DNA of 64,000 bases from Zea mays (Eukaryota > Streptophyta > Magnoliopsida > Poales > Poaceae). The stretch lies in NCBI RefSeq assembly GCF_902167145.1, contig NC_050097.1:97006595-97070594 (forward strand). The letters run 5' to 3'. Of this stretch, positions 12,957-23,484 are shown one piece after another (the first letter of the stretch is position 1; each line of letters begins with the position of its first letter). The position numbers and the translations under genes are program-made. A model generated the notes under the pieces. The model ran no database searches, had not been told where the DNA came from, and saw only the letters and a list, made by a program, of their open reading frames with translations.

Positions 12957-13587
12957 TGTTGGGGACTTGTTCGCAAATGCTATGAATTAAGAACAAGGCA
13001 ACATAAAATGTTAAATTTTAATACCCTTCGTCCACTGAAGCATTATCTCCCCCAAGGATTTAATGAGCTTCGGACGAAGGCCATGAGCAAAATATCACGA
13101 AGGCCACACCTTCGTGATTAGACTTACAAAACAATGTAAAATGAAATATAAGACATGAATAATTAGAGAAAGATGTACCAAAAATAGATAATATTATTCA
13201 CATATTTTATTATATGAACTTAAATATCAAAACATAATATTTAGGTACATTTATACCTTCGCCTTGGCAGAAAGCAATAATTCCAGCGTAATATGTCATT
13301 GATTACAAGATTACGTGAACAGTACAAGGGTACTGTTCACTTATTTATAGGCACAGTGCGGAGCCTGTGTAAAATTACATTCATGCCCTTTACGATCAAT
13401 TACAATAATGAAACAAAACATCATGGGTCTTTAAGTCATTTCAACTTTAAGACGGTTCACCCCTTCGTCTGAGATCTGTCAGTGTGTCGAAGCTTTATAG
13501 ATGATAGCTTCGGTGCTACTCCTGATAGGATCTGCCGAAGGTGTTCTCTTTCTTTAGGATCTTCGGCTACGAAGCATACCCCCGACA
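12957..13587 (-). repeat. Element A 5' LTR
   Basis: On the minus strand this 631-bp LTR starts TGTCGGGGG and ends AAGTCCCCAACA, followed by a primer site reading TTGGCGCCCACC. Its 3' end is shared with the LTRs of I, B and D, while the middle is diverged. A TATA-like TATAAATAAG (minus strand) lies near 13338-13347. Confidence 0.88.
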
Positions 13588-14403
13588 AGTAGGATTAAGA
13601 AAAACGAGTGATCTAAGAATAACCTTGACCATCTCATGGTCATCCCATTTAGTGCTCCCGAGGTTGCGCACTTGGTTCACCAAGGTCTTGAGCCGGTTGT
13701 ACATCGTTTGTGGCTCCTCCCCTTGATGAAGCATGAAGCGACCGAGCTCCCCCTCGATCGTTTTCCGCTTGGTGATCTTGGTCACCTTGTCTCCTTCGTG
13801 CGCGGTCTTGAGCACGTCCCAAATCTCTTTGGCACTCTTCAACCCTTGCACCTTATTATACTCCTCTCGACTTAGAGAGGCGAGGAGTATAGTAGTGGCT
13901 TGGGAGTTGAAGTGCCGGATTTGGGCTACCTCATCCGAGTCATAGCCTTCATCCCCCATGGATGGCTCCTGCGCACCAATTTCAACAATGTCCCAAATAC
14001 TAGCGTGGAGTGAGGTTAGATGGTGCCTCGTTTTATCACTCCACATACAATAATCTTCACAATCAAAAACCGGTGGTTTGCCTAGTGGGACGGAAAGTAA
14101 AGGAGTGTGTTTGGAAATGCGAGGATAGAGTAAGGGGATCTTACTAAACTTCTTGCGCTCATGGCGCTTAGAAGTGACGGACGGCGTGTCGGAGCCGGAG
14201 GTGGAAGGCGACGAAGAATCGGTCTCGTAGTAGACCACTTTCTTCATTTTCTTCTTCTTGTCGCCACTCCGGTGCGACTTGACGCGAGGAGGTGATTCCT
14301 CCCTCTTCTTGTTGTTGGACTCTCCCGATGGAGCTTTCCCGTGGCTTGTGGCGGGCTTCTCGCCGGTCACCATCTCCTTCTTGGCGTGAGTTCCCGACAT
14401 CAT
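13588..14403 (-). pseudogene. Sirevirus gag, truncated
   Basis: The frame is open from ATG at 14403 to the insertion point at 13588, about 272 codons. The N-terminus is lysine- and serine-rich (KKKKMKK, SSSPSTSGS). It is followed by the copia-type gag core, including VFDCEDYCMWSDKTRHHL near residue 112 and SAKEIWDVLKTAHEG near 190. The protein would form the retrotransposon capsid. The CCHC knuckle and everything downstream are cut off by element A. No internal stop is seen in what remains. Confidence 0.88.
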
Positions 14404-14434
14404 TTTGAGCGGTTAGGCTCTAATGAAGTACTGG

Positions 14435-14446
14435 GCTTTGATACCA
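14435..14446 (-). other. Sirevirus primer-binding site
   Basis: TGGTATCAAAGC on the minus strand lies two bases from the LTR. It matches the plant initiator-Met site at 11 of 12 positions. Confidence 0.82.
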
Positions 14447-14448
14447 AT

Positions 14449-15689
14449 TGAAAGTCGCCTAGAGGGGGTGAATAGGCAAATCTGAAATTTATAAACTTTA
14501 AGCACAACTACAAGCCGGGGTTAGCGTTAGAAATAAAGTCGAGTTCAAAAGAGAGGACGAAAACAAATCACAAGCAAATGAAGCGGATGACACGGTGATT
14601 TGTTTTACCGAGGTTCGGTTCTTGCAAACCTACTACCCGTTGAGGTGGTCACAAAGACCGGGTCTCTTTCAACCCTTTCCCTCTCTCAAACGGTCACTTA
14701 GACCGAGTGAGCTTTCTCCTTAATCAAACGGGTCACTTAGACCCCACAAGGACCACCACACACTTGGTGTCTCTTGCTTTGATTACAAGTTACTTAGAGA
14801 ATAAGAATGGGAATAGAAGAAAGCACGATTGCAAAAGCCAAGCGACAAGAGCGACAAATAACACACGAATCACTTTCTCTCTCAAGTCACTAATCACTAA
14901 TGATCACTTGTCTCAATTGTGGAACTTGGAGAGATTGGAGGCTTTGATTGTGTCTTGGAATGGAGGTATTGAATGTTGAAGATTGGAATGCTTGGGTTGG
15001 TGGATGGAGGTGGTTGGGGTTGTATTTATAGCCACCAACCACTTCCTAGCCGTTCCTCCAATTCTGCCAACCGCGGACGGTCCGCGCCCCTGGTCCGGAC
15101 GGTCCGCCCCTGCACATCAACGGCTGAAAACGCAATGGTCAGCAGTAACGACTATATCAATGGCTATAATGCATTAAATGCGTCGTTAGATGTCAGATAA
15201 AGGCAGTCACGGATGGTCTGGTCATGCACCCCAGACGGTCCGCGAGGACGCTATAATTCATTTTACCGAACCCGTCACCTTCAGGTTTTTCTGTTCCTCA
15301 CCTACCGGACGGTCCGCGCCTGAGGCCGGACGGTCCGCGCCTGAGGCCGGACGGTCCGCGCGTGGTCTAGGACGGTGCTTGCTTTTCCTCAGGACGGTCC
15401 GTAGTGTACACTTGGGTTTTGCATTGGTTCTGTCCGAGGCACACCCTAGTGTCGCGGACTATCCGCCGCAAAGGCCCGGATGGTCCGCGCTTAGTCTGTT
15501 TTTCCAAAAAGCTTCTCCTGTCCGGAATAATCTACGGTATTCCGGACAGTCGACTTAGAATAGTTGTAGATGAACTTATGCACCTGTAAAACTTATAATC
15601 TAGAGCAAACTAGTTAGTCCAATTATTTGTGTTGGGCAATTCAACCACCAAAATCATTTAGGAAAAGGTTTGACACTATTTCCCTTTCA
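14449..15689 (-). repeat. Sirevirus 5' LTR with palindrome cluster
   Basis: This is a 1241-bp LTR (TG...CA on the minus strand). Between about 15068 and 15490 it holds at least seven copies of a CGGACGGTCCG-like palindrome, several spaced by about 21 bp (15305-15360). Such palindromes are a known feature of Sirevirus LTRs. Confidence 0.88.
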
Positions 15690-16196
15690 GTAGAACCTCC
15701 TCTCAAACTGCCTGATGAAAACATCCCAGGACAGGACTCCTTATGAAGAAGAGTGAGCTGCATGCATGCCCCTCCACCAGATTTAAGCCTCTCCCTTCAG
15801 CAGCTGTGTGCCAAAGCGAACACGATCACCATACACAATCTCAAAGACATTCATCTTATCCTCCACGTATGTTAGCCAATCTGCCGCCTTGACCGGAGTA
15901 CCACTGCCATCAAAAGTGTCCAACTTCATGCCCATCCACTACATCAGTGAAAGACCACTGACGATGGGAAGAGGCACCTCAGCCCCGCCATCTGGAGCAG
16001 CACCTGCGGGAATGGCGCCCCTGGGCACTCCTCCACCACCAGCACCCTGAGTAGCACCCGCAGGAGCAACAGGAATAGCCTGCCTCAGAATGGCCAACTC
16101 CTGCTGCATGGCCTGCATCGCGGCTAACATTGCCGCCGGACTCATCGAGTCTCCACTAGGAACTTGCGGGCTGCCCCGAGCCCTACGAGGCGGCAT
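15690..16196 (-). pseudogene. Element C gag, N-terminal fragment
   Basis: ATG at 16196 begins MPPRRARGSP, then comes a methionine/alanine-rich segment, then a typical gypsy gag core (LDTFDGSGTPVKAADWL; LLKGEA.IWW). In-frame stops (TAG near 15937, TAA near 15790 and 15755) interrupt it. It ends at the Sirevirus insertion. It is not functional. Confidence 0.78.
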
Positions 16197-16374
16197 AGCT
16201 GCAGCCACAAGGGTGAGAATGATAAGTAAATAAGATCGGCATAGCACCTCATCAGATAATGTCAAACTAGCATAGACAATAACATAACATATCAAGAGTA
16301 AAGCAGGAAACCCATCCTACATGTGCAGTGTGTCAATTTATTATTATTCCACTTGCTAGGACCTACAGCCTATT

Positions 16375-16386
16375 GCTTTGGTACCA
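16375..16386 (-). other. Element C primer-binding site
   Basis: TGGTACCAAAGC on the minus strand lies two bases from the LTR. It is a variant of the initiator-Met site. Confidence 0.7.
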
Positions 16387-16388
16387 AC

Positions 16389-17737
16389 TGTAACACCCCA
16401 TGGAACCCACACAATGAATGTTACCAACAACCCTTCCCACAAAACTTATACCACATAAGAAAGGTAGTAGAGACAAAAAATAAAACAAAATCCGGCATCA
16501 CCTCCCTTGAAAGTAGCATAACGAGAGGGACATAAAGTTTAGACATAATATAAAAGAAAGACAATCCACGAAGCATAAACAGAATGCAGAGATAGTAATA
16601 AACATTCATGACCAAATAAAAGAGAAGGAAACCGACCAACCCAAAAAGAAACAAATTTGACTATCATGAAGACTAGAACATATTAATCCCCTAGATTTGG
16701 ACCCCTGTTTAACAACATTACTAAGTAGTGGTAAATTTATTTAAAGGTGAAGTGGCCGTGCTGCTACATCCCTCCTTTCCCAACGGCAAGATCAAGTGCC
16801 TGCATCAAACAATGCAACAGTGAGATGACACATCTCAGCAAGTAAAAGGGTCTAACAACAACTGGACTATGTAATCAAACCGTGCTTAAACAACCACGTA
16901 GCTCACAACTTCCTTCTTGAGTATTAATTTGCAACAAGTAAACAAGTAACCAATTACTTAGTTCAAAGAAATGGATCACCAAGTAAAGACCCATACTATC
17001 CACATCACCACAACAGGTTCCACACTTCACCCATGAATGCACATGGCTACTATGAAGCTACATCATACCCCTCCTCGGGCAACGTATGATGCGGGGTGTA
17101 CCGGTACGGTCGGACCATATGATCACGACAAAACTTCCATGCAAAAGATGATGTATGCAGTATGCATGACAACAACATGAGATCCTCCACCCACATGTGG
17201 TAGACATAAACTTCCACTTCCTCAAAATGATAAAACAACACGTGTTACATGCTCAAACCACATTTTCAACATAAGAATATAAAGGAACATGGATAACTTT
17301 GGGCCACATTTCCCACTATGGAGTACAAGTATGAATACATTTGACATGGATGTGATCAAGCATAGGACACATAAATCAATCAACGGTATAAACCACCACT
17401 ATTTTACTTGCCTTTACCGGGGAGTTTGGACAAAGCCCTAAGTGCGATCTGGAAGTCCACCACCTGTTTTTGACACACAACTTAGTGCACCAATTTCACA
17501 TAACAACGCTCATAAACAACGCCGCACCTACGCACAATTTCAAACCCCGCCGCGGTAACAACTCTCCCTACACCCACCAAACTGCAGCGACGCTGCTTAA
17601 CAATTTCATATCTTTAAAATTATGACAGCAGCGGTAACACACAAAAACTCCAGAGGCATCTACATAAAATTCCCCATAAGTTTTGTATACAATTTATAAT
17701 TAAATCCCAACATCTAATTAACCCAAAATCATCCACA
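16389..17737 (-). repeat. Element C 5' LTR
   Basis: On the minus strand it starts TGTGGATG and ends GGGGTGTTACA, about 1349 bp. The inner edge is set by the primer site. The outer edge is set by resumption of the element B antisense gene at 17738. No second LTR is in the window to confirm it. Confidence 0.72.
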
Positions 17738-20464
17738 AGATACTTCGGGCGAGATCAGGAATGTCATCTAGGATTGATGGTGATAAAGTGAAATTTGGCC
17801 TATTGACAATTTTTCCATGATCGCAGCCAGCTTTTAGGAAAGCTGCAGCAGTGCCCCGAGAAGCTACCCAGGCACAGAAGTCACCGTGCCCAGCTATGAC
17901 TTCGTCGAGCTCGTCAATCTCACCCTCAATATGTTCGAAGGTTTTCGGTAGATCTTCAGCTGAGGGGGTGAATTTTTCACTGCTGGCTCCAACTGAGTGG
18001 AAAATCTTTCTTAATCGTTGAATGCATTTGTTGCTAAATTCCAAACATTTTTCTTGAAGGCTCGTCAATAGTTTTCTCAAATCTGAATTTTGTTGAGCTT
18101 CGGCTTCAAGTTTTGCATTAAGGTCTTGCTTTTCTCGTTCGAACTGCTCAGATTGGCGAAGAAGCTTCGAGTTCAGTTCTGTTATTTTTGCTTCGGCTTC
18201 CGCCAATGAACCTTCGGTTGCCTGGAGCTCGAAGTTCTTTTTCTCGATAGCATCTGATTGCTCCTTTATTCTGCTTTCTAAATTTTCAATTATAACTTCG
18301 TGCTTCTTGTCTTCAAAATCTTGCTGCATTTTCAAGGCTTTGCTCAACAGCATACTCTGCACGAAATCAACCTTCGTCAGACGTGTTTTCATTATTAGAA
18401 ACAATAAAAGTTAAGGGAAAAGTAGTTCACCTTGAAATTGGAATAGAATAAACTACCAACGATATGTTGTCGTCGGTAGCGGCTGATGTCTGTCTCCAGC
18501 TTCGGAAAACCGATACTCTTTGACAGAGTACCGATAACTTTGGCTCCAGTTTGATCTCGAATACAATCTAATTTTTCATCATCAACGCCTCCGAAGAGGA
18601 GTGCTCCAGGTTTGTATCCGTAGGATTTGGCATACTCTCTAAGCTCTTCTACTTCAGCTTTTGATAGTTTTTCCCCATCTAAATTCTGGAACATGAAGGC
18701 TTCGTTTGCTGAAGCTTCATCAGCAATTTCTTTCCCTTTCTCCGACGCTGCGGTCGCGGCCTCTTCGGCGGCGGTGGTAGCTTCTTCTGCAGCCATGTCT
18801 AGTAGTATTTTGTCAATATGTTCGATTGTGCTCTCCAGGTTCAAATCTTCAGCTGAGGCAGCTTCGGCAGCTGCGACCTCCGAAAGTGTAATTTCAATAT
18901 CTGTCCCTTCCGCAGCCGCTGGTGTTTTCTGAGTTGAAGCTCTTGGCGGTGTCTTGTCAATTACTTCTGTCACAGTGATAATTCTTTGTCTCTTTGCTTT
19001 GATTGTTTTCTTCGATTTTTCGGGCTCCTTGTCCTTCTGAAAAAACTTTGTCAGTTGGGGCCTCAGTGGACTTAGCTTCGCAGGTAAGGATTCAGTCATT
19101 ACCTTCAGAATTTCCTCAACGTCAGCGGCAGAGGGTGATGCGGGGGATTTTTCTTCGTCGGATATTTTTCGTTTCGGAGAAGACGCTTTCCTCTTCTTTG
19201 GAATTTTCTTCTTTGGTGTCTCTTTTTCATCTTCATTTGAGGCTTCGGTTACCCTTTTCCTTTTTTGGCCTCCGGCACCTTTGTTCAGATTTTCATAGTC
19301 AGGGTATTCAAAACCCAAGGCGTCCAACACTCGGTTCAGTCTTCGCTTCGGACGGGTGCCGAAGGCCGCAGTCATTAATTGATCTTCTTTTTTGGAATAA
19401 TTGCCAAGTATTTCATTACACATTACTTCAATTGTGTCTAGCCACTCTTGGCAAGGCGCTTTAAAGTATTTCTTAAATTTGAAATGGTAAGGTAAACGTA
19501 CAAGTTCACCTTCTTTCTTCTCCCCCTTTAGCTTCGGCATTTCCCATTCTTTCAAACTGGGAAAAACTTTGAAAGCCAAAAACTCCTGAACCAGGTCCCT
19601 TGTACTGATATGTTCTGCAATAATTCTGAATTCATTCATTGCTTGTTGTGTTGGACCTTCGGGTGTCATGTTACAGCGAGGTCGGGTTTCTCCGAAGATT
19701 AGTTCGAGTGGACATTGCACAAGCTTCTCCTTGTCGTCATCAACCTTGACATAGAACCACTCCGACTTCCAGCCTGCTGCCCATTTGCTTCGATAGCTGA
19801 TTACAGGAAACTTTGTGGTTTTCCGATAGGCGAAGTTATAGCAACCAAAATTGTCGTGCAATCCATCCTTTCTAGCCTTCGTCTGATAATGCAGCTCGTG
19901 AACCCGGCAAAAGCTGTCCGCAAATGGTTCCACTGCTTGGCTTCGGAGTGCCCAGATATAAACGCTAAGCCTAACGATAGCGTTAGGGGTCAGCTGGTGA
20001 AAATAGATACCGAACCTCTTTAGTACCTCTGCAATAATCCCATGTAGGGGGAATCTTAATCCAGCCTTCAGAAAGCTTTTGAAAATAACAATTTCATCCT
20101 TCTCCGGCTTTGGGGTAGTCTCTTCTCCCCCGAAGCGTAATAGCTTTTTCTGATTTTCAGTAAAAAAGCCTGACTTTACCATCTTGGACAGATCAGCCTT
20201 CGAAACAGTAGATTTCCCGAAGTCCAAGTGGCTGGGCTTGCTTGGCATGGCAATGCGATAATCATCTTCGGAATCAGTTTCCTCAATATCTTCTTCTTCT
20301 GCTTCAGCAATTGCTTGTTCTGCTTGTTCTGCATCATCACTAGGGATCTTTTCCGAAGTCACCAGCCCGGATCGTTGCATGGCTTCATAGATGGGAACAA
20401 TCTCCGAAGCTTCAGTTTCGCCCCCTCACGCTCAACCCTGGCGGTAGAACGCACTCTGGCCATT
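17738..20464 (-). pseudogene. Element B antisense gene (PF04195-like, spliced), truncated and frameshifted
   Basis: This is homologous to the antisense gene of element I. Exon 1 is 20464-18431. A 74-bp intron (18430-18357) has a GT donor after FYSNFK and a GTGCAG acceptor. Exon 2 runs from 18356 to the element C insertion at 17738, which removes its end and exon 3. The N-terminal region is acidic, then comes a conserved block (SFLKAGLRFPLHGI, FGIYFHQLTPNAIVRL), a lysine-rich segment, an alanine/glutamate-rich segment and, in exon 2, a long coiled coil. A one-base loss in a G run (plus-strand C run at 20421-20425) puts the first ATG out of frame, so the main frame opens at 20380. It is dead by frameshift and truncation, but the intron position is conserved. 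Confidence 0.85.
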
Positions 20465-20911
20465 TAATGATGAATGTGTGGAAATTTAATACTTTTTTCT
20501 TCCGAAGTTTTTTCTGACGAAGCAGGCTTCAAACCGGAGCTTCGTTTGATTCCGACGGTCAAGCTTCGGCGATGGTTAAAAATTTTGGCAGCAGAACAGT
20601 GTAAATAGCAATGAATGCTGTGGTAACTTCACACCTACTCGTCTGTTTATATAGTACTGCAGGTAAGAAGGCGAAGCGCCAGGATTTTTACACCAGGCGG
20701 ACACCCGCTTGTACTCGCTGTGCGGTGGACCGCAGAGACCAAACAGTAACTCTGCAAGGTGGGACCGCTACACGCTGGGAAATTGAATCGTTTCTCGACA
20801 ACGAGCTCAGGGAAGGTGTTTTTTGGACCTTCGGCTCCCCGAAGCTTAAGAGACTTTTTTCACGGATCAAGCTCGTTACGAAAAACGATCTAGTACCGCG
20901 AAAGGGGCTAC
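20465..20911. other. Element B spacer between antisense gene and 3' LTR
   Basis: This 447-bp region corresponds to 56992-57454 in element I. It contains the antisense TATA box and ends in the purine stretch GCGAAAGGGGCTAC before the LTR. An open plus-strand frame here has a counterpart in element I, but it shows no recognisable domain and in I runs into the LTR, so I do not call it. Confidence 0.65.
20646..20653 (-). promoter_or_regulatory. TATA box for element B antisense gene
   Basis: TATATAAA on the minus strand lies 182 bp before the ATG at 20464. The identical octamer occurs at the matching place in element I (57189-57196). Confidence 0.6.
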
Positions 20912-21483
20912 TATTGGGCCTATGCTTCGTCGCCGAAGGTCTTATAGGAAGAAGCTTTCTTCAGCTGAAGCTGTTTGTATAAGATGACCGAAGGTTCCTC
21001 TTCGTGAAGCTTCGGCATTACAAACCGACTTAAAGATAGAATGACCTTTTAGTCCATAAAGGTCTGAGTCAATGTTGTAAGTTTTTATAAGGGGCATACT
21101 TGTAATTCCTCACAGGCTGCGTCCTGTGCCTATAAATAGTGAACAGTATTCCTTTACTGTACACACATTCTGGTAATTGCAATCGCATATTCTGGAATTC
21201 AACCTTTGCCAAGGCAGAGGTATTATTGTATTCAATGATTCAACATATTAAGTAAATATAAAATAATTCGTCTATGATTTATTTACCCCTTTTGTACCTT
21301 TTATTTTATGTCTATTGAAATTTTATTACGAAGATTTAAGCTTCGTAATTATACTCTCATCAACCTTCGTCCAAGGCCCATTATCCTCAAGGGAATAATG
21401 TTTCATGAACGAAGGACGTTAACATTTAACATTTTATGTTGCCTTGTTCTTAATTCATAGCGTTTGAGAACAAGTCCCCAACA
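20912..21483 (+). repeat. Element B 3' LTR
   Basis: This 572-bp LTR begins TATTGGGCC (the canonical TG has become TA) and ends AAGTCCCCAACA. It is aligned with the 587-bp LTR of element I, and the TATA-type CTATAAATAG near 21131 is conserved. Confidence 0.85.
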
Positions 21484-22757
21484 GTAGGGAGAGTGACACG
21501 AAGCAGTATGTCGGACCTGCTTCGGCTGATTCTACCGAGCTTCTGCTTCGGCGATCTCTTTTTTCTTTTGAATGGTGATCTGGCATGTTCTTGTCGTGTG
21601 GCCCTTGTCTTCACCATAGAATAAGCAATAGATATTTCCGAAGCCCCTGCCACCTCTGCCCCTTGGAGCTGGTGGCCTGAAGGAGCTTTGCTACTGTCCT
21701 AACGACTGTGAGCTGTGTTGTGGCCTCTGAAACTGGCCTCCTTTGTCATCGTTTTGACTAGAGATGTGGATTGATCTGACATGCCTAGGGTGCACTCTTC
21801 CTCCGAAGCCCCTAGTCATATCAGAAAACCTATAAGCTTCCTCCCTTCTTTGACGGAAGTCATTGTCAGCCCGGATGTACTCATCCATTTTCTGAAGCAA
21901 CTTCTCCAGAGTCTGGGGGGTTTCCTCGCGAAGTATTGAGCCGTAGGCCCTGGCCGAAGACCTTTGATCATAGCCTCAATGACGATTTCATTAGGCACTG
22001 TAGGCGCTTGTGCTCTTAGGCGTAAGAACCTTCGGACATACGCCAGAAGGTACTCCTCATGGTCTTGTGAGCATTGGAACAAGGCCTTAGCAGTGATTGG
22101 TTTCGTCTGAAACCCTTGAAAACTGGTGACCAACATGTCCTTAAGCTTCTGCCATGACGTGATTGTCCCTGACTAGAGAGAAGAGTACCATGTCTAGGCC
22201 ACACTTCGGGCTGCTATGACGAAGGACTTCACCATGACTGTGGTATTGCCCCCATACGAAGATATAGTTGCTTCGTAGCTCAATAGAAACTGCTTCGGAT
22301 CTGAGTGCCCATCATACATGGGGAGCTGAGGTGGCTTGTATGATGGGGGCCATGGGGTAGCCTGCTGTTCTGCTGATAGAGGAGAAGCATCATCAAAACC
22401 AAAATTCCCATGGTGGAAATTGTCATACCAATCATCATCATTATAGAAATTATCTTGACGAAGCTCTCTTTGTGGAGGTCTTCGGTCCTGGTCATCTTGA
22501 GTAAGATGACGTATTTCTTCCGCAGCTTCATCGATCTTCTTCTGTAGATCGGAAAGACGAAGCATCTTCTCTCTCTTCCTTTCGACTTGTTGATAGATAG
22601 CATCGAGATCCCTTATCTCCTGGTCCAGCTCCACCTCCTAGGGTGTTGGACTTGTAGCCTTCCTCTTTTGAGTTCGAGCTTCGCACAATGTGTCTAGGTT
22701 GACGTCCAGTGGCTGCAGTGCTACCCCTAGCCCTGAAGAAGTTTTCTTCGGCGGCAT
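21484..22757 (-). pseudogene. Element D gag
   Basis: From ATG at 22757 (MPPKK) the frame holds a coiled-coil-like charged segment (about 22620-22480), the gag core (LPMYDGHSDPKQFLLSYEA), and a second core part (ALFQCSQDHEEYLLAYVRRF). Near 21650-21540 is a C-terminal zinc-knuckle-like remnant (CLFYGEDKGHTTRTC). In-frame TAG codons occur near 22639, 22192 and 22171, at least two of them fitting CAG-to-TAG change. A frameshift lies in the C run at about 21920, and further stops lie near 21690 and 21530. It would have been the capsid and nucleocapsid protein; it is now dead. Confidence 0.83.
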
Positions 22758-22815
22758 GACGACGGTCACGGCTTGCCGAAGGTGGTCGATTGAGTTCACC
22801 GCAGGTGGGCGCTAA

Positions 22816-23484
22816 TGTTGGGGACTTGTTCTCAAATGCTATGAATTAAGAACAAGGCAACACAAAATGTTAATGGTTAAAGTCCCTTCGTCCATCGAAG
22901 CATTATTTCCTTTTGGATATAATGATCTTCAGACGAAGGTCATGAAGGACGTACCTTCATCATCGCAATATATATTAATGAGAGAAGAAGTATATGAAAC
23001 ATGAGAAATGACATGAATAATCATATGACATCATTATTATATCTTTTCTATATCATCATGAATGAACATAAACAATATTGAATTACATTAGTACCTTCGG
23101 CTTGACAGAAGGCAAAAGTCCAAACGTGACGCACGAGTGAATACAAATCAGCGTGAACAGTACGATGTCACTGTTCATCTATTTATAGGCATAGGACGTA
23201 GCATGTGTGCAATTACAATCATACCCTTGACATTTACTATTGACCTAGGGATAATCTATCGAGGACTAGACAACCTTTTATCTTTTAAGTTGGTTTCATT
23301 TTCCACTGCTGAGCCAAAGCTTTTCCACGGGTACCTTCGGCATTGGTTCATCCTTCTCCTGAACTACGCCCTTCATCTCATGTACAGTTTTATCCCATGT
23401 CCGAAGGTTCCTATACATATATTATACTTGGGAAACATGTTAGTGGTGTTTTTGAGGACCTTCGGAAGACGAAGGTCCCCAACA
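22816..23484 (-). repeat. Element D 5' LTR
   Basis: On the minus strand this 669-bp LTR starts TGTTGGGGACC and ends AAGTCCCCAACA. A TATAAATAG-type box is near 23180-23188 (minus strand). It carries several CCGAAG/CTTCGG words like its relatives. Confidence 0.86.

Larger units (their letters stand above)
1..13587 (-). mobile_element. Element A: Tat-lineage Ty3/gypsy retrotransposon, gag-less, interrupted by K
   Basis: This is a minus-strand element whose 5' LTR is at 12957-13587 and whose pol runs leftwards to the window edge. Its 3' end lies outside the window. Pol is split by element K (1934-11003). Only 43 bases separate the LTR from the pol start codon, and no gag lies between, exactly as in element I. 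A interrupts the gag of a Sirevirus: that reading frame stops at the outer LTR edge, and the likely target duplication on this side is AGTAG (13588-13592). The coding region has stops and frameshifts, so A is dead. Confidence 0.88.
13588..15689 (-). mobile_element. Sirevirus (Ji/Opie-type Ty1/copia), 5' end only
   Basis: This minus-strand element has a 5' LTR (14449-15689), an iMet primer site and the first 272 codons of gag. It is truncated at 13588 by element A; the rest should lie left of the window. It is itself inserted in the gag of element C, with GTAGA (15690-15694) as the target duplication on this side. The LTR start TGAAAGGGAAATAG and the repeated CGGACGGTCCGCG motif are typical of maize Ji/Opie. 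Confidence 0.87.
15690..17737 (-). mobile_element. Element C: Ty3/gypsy retrotransposon, 5' end only
   Basis: This minus-strand element has a 5' LTR (16389-17737), an iMet-like primer site and the start of gag, cut by the Sirevirus at 15690. It lies inside the antisense gene of element B: the B frame stops matching at 17738, and AGATA (17738-17742) corresponds to AGATG at the same place in the uninterrupted copy in element I. The gag resembles Tekay/Del-type elements (tentative). Confidence 0.78.
17738..21483 (+). mobile_element. Element B: Tat-lineage retrotransposon, 3' end only
   Basis: This is the 3' end of a plus-strand element of the same family as I: an antisense gene (17738-20464, minus), a spacer, and a 3' LTR (20912-21483). 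The pol and 5' LTR lie beyond the insertions on the left, outside the window. B sits in the gag of element D, with GTAGG (21484-21488) as the expected target duplication. Confidence 0.86.
21484..23484 (-). mobile_element. Element D: gag-bearing Tat-lineage retrotransposon, 5' end only
   Basis: This minus-strand element has a 5' LTR (22816-23484) and a decayed gag (22757-21484) cut by element B. Its primer region reads TAGCGCCCACC, one base from that of A and I. D lies inside the 3' LTR of E: ACGATGCTCTTAG follows its outer edge and also occurs at about 34753 in the other E LTR. Unlike A and I, this copy begins with gag. Whether it also had pol cannot be seen. Confidence 0.85.

Noticed and set aside
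13588..13593. AGTAGG at the A edge and GTAGG after the B LTR (21484) as a matching target duplication
   Set aside because: A and B lie in opposite orientation in different host sequences; the similarity of five bases is chance.
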